DNA of 64,000 nucleotides from Himantopus leucocephalus (lineage: Eukaryota > Chordata > Aves > Charadriiformes > Recurvirostridae): contig RSEF01000003.1 of the NCBI GenBank assembly GCA_003993805.1, positions 59,331,992 through 59,395,991 of the forward strand, in the 5' to 3' direction. The position numbers and the translations under genes were made by a program. How positions within the stretch are numbered: the first letter of the stretch is position 1; each line of letters opens with the position of its first letter. Shown here in pieces: positions 62,701 through 64,000 of this stretch. The notes beneath the pieces are model-generated. The model did not search any database. It was not told the origin of the DNA and was given only the letters and a program-made list of their open reading frames with translations.

Positions 62701-64000
62701 TACTTCAGTGTGTCAGTAGATATTTTAACTGTACTGTGAGTTATACCATAGAAATAAGCCATGTATGCATATGCAGAAACTGCTTCTGACACTATTAGTT
62801 TATTACCGCCTTCCCCCACCCCAATTCTTGATTATACACTCCAGTTCACCATATCTGCTTTATCACCCCTGTTGTACATCTTCTTGCCATGTTCCACTAA
62901 AATCTCTTCCTCCTTTCCAGTTCAGTAGCCCTTGTTTAGACTTTATTGAAAGAGCATCCTTCTTTTTTGTTTTGTGAGAGCAAGGTTGGCCATTGACTGA
63001 GCCCCACCGCAGCTGCTATGCAAGATCCATCCTATGGAATCTAGGTGTTCCTGCCCCTCTCTTCCGCCTCCTGTTACCTGTATTAGCTCATTACTGCTGG
63101 ACTACCCATACAGAATGCTTAAAGCATATCCACACCAGGAATTTGGAGCTACTGTTCCAGAAGTTGTTACTAGTGCATTTTGGGGACACCCTCTAACATG
63201 ATATGATCTATTAGATGGTCCACTAGACTGGAAGCCCGGATGCTTGTCCCTCTATTATGTGATATTTAGGAAAGCCATTTTATCATTTCTCTGCTTTAAT
63301 TTCACCATTTTGACAAAAGACTTTGAGTTCTCAGAATGAAAAATATTATAAGATAGCTAAGTTCCTTTGGGGCGCTTAGCAGTTTACAGCTAAGTACGTA
63401 ACAGAATAATTAAAACAGTGGCTGTCATTATATTCTGCTTTTGTCATGTGCTTTGTTTTCAATAACTATATTAGCTTAGAAATGTGTAGATTTTTTTTTC
63501 TCCTCATTTAAAAGCATATTAGAGTAAACATTGATATCTTAGGTGTGGAAAACCCTTTTTTCCTTAACTACATATAGCAAGGGCTCTCGGTTTCCACGTT
63601 AAGAATCTCCATTGTCTAAAGGGAAGAAAAATTAATTTTGACCTCAGTGGATAGGCCAATCCTATCATGACTGGTGTTATCTTTGTAACATGTTCCAGCT
63701 CAGCACAGGAGACAGTCACTTATGAATGGTTTAGGTCAGCTAAAGCCTCCTCCAAGCTGGTTTCACTGCCTTACGCCCTGAGCAAAGAATGGGTAAGCAA
63801 AGATGCAGCGTACTAGCAACCCAGACCACCCCAGCTTTTGCTGGAATTTATAATATTAGCAAGAATTTTGATGAAATGTCTCCTATTCTAATGAAACGTT
63901 GTTTGGGTTTTCTGAGGAGAGTTTTAGTTATTACTCCAACAGCAGAGGGAAAAAAGTAAAGATTATAGCAGTCATGATTTGACACTTAAAGCAGATGTAC
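59792..64000. other. Non-coding stretch, no gene supported
   Basis: AT-rich with no recognised gene. Open frames stay below about 85 codons. A possible ancient MIR-like tail at about 63270-63410 is described separately. The segment at about 62810-63200 is slightly pyrimidine-rich and not identified. Confidence 0.5.
63270..63410 (+). mobile_element. Possible ancient MIR-like fragment
   Basis: The order 'aggaaagccattttatcatttctctgctttaatttcaccattt', 'aaaaatattataa', 'ggggcgcttagca' recalls the MIR-type order 'aagtcacttaacctctctgtgcctcagtttccccatct', 'gataataa', 'gcgcttaga'. Identity is low and the call is weak. Confidence 0.3.

Noticed and set aside
1..64000. CRISPR array, operon, prophage or other bacterial-type system
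   Set aside because: No regularly spaced repeats, ribosome-binding-site pattern or packed genes; the CR1 elements make a vertebrate genome near certain.
1..64000. Endogenous retrovirus or LTR element
   Set aside because: No paired long terminal repeats, primer binding site or gag/pol-like frames were seen; the only reverse transcriptase is CR1-type.
1..64000. tRNA or rRNA genes
   Set aside because: I saw no A-box/B-box pair with a cloverleaf and no rRNA-like blocks, though a covariance-model scan was not possible.

Overview
The window looks like a piece of a bird nuclear genome, or possibly another sauropsid. It is AT-rich by eye and has no bacterial-style gene packing. The interspersed repeats I can recognise are CR1 (chicken repeat 1) LINEs and a few very old amniote elements; I see no Alu, L1, endogenous retrovirus or LTR structure. 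The low repeat density and short microsatellites fit a bird better than a crocodilian or turtle. This rests on repeat type only; no host gene was recognised that would fix the species.

Layout: a truncated CR1 tail lies at about 344-830. From there to about 16.4 kb there is unannotated non-coding DNA with a GAAA microsatellite, homopolymers, a poly-G run ending in an N, and several hairpins. A long decayed CR1 copy (about 16.45-18.37 kb, minus strand) still carries recognisable reverse transcriptase blocks and is followed by an unexplained GC-rich block. A third CR1 tail sits at about 24.82-25.43 kb. Ancient MIR/L3-like and CR1/L3-like fossils lie near 24.43, 29.95, 32.87 and (weakly) 54.69 and 63.27 kb. 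One exon-like open segment with a good splice acceptor occurs at 37,211-37,432 with AATAAA signals downstream; it is the only host-coding candidate, and I cannot name the gene.

Three single N bases (47,502; 59,345; 59,637) each separate two nearly identical direct copies of 116-154 bp. I read these as unmerged contig overlaps (false duplications), not biology.

Overall this is most likely an intergenic region or a long intron. The many short open frames (up to 198 codons) have no recognisable domains and are most likely chance. I found no convincing new multi-gene system. The best leads are the exon-like segment, a pre-miRNA-like hairpin at 12.3 kb, a 20-bp palindrome made of two GLI-like sites at 57.4 kb, and the assembly duplications.
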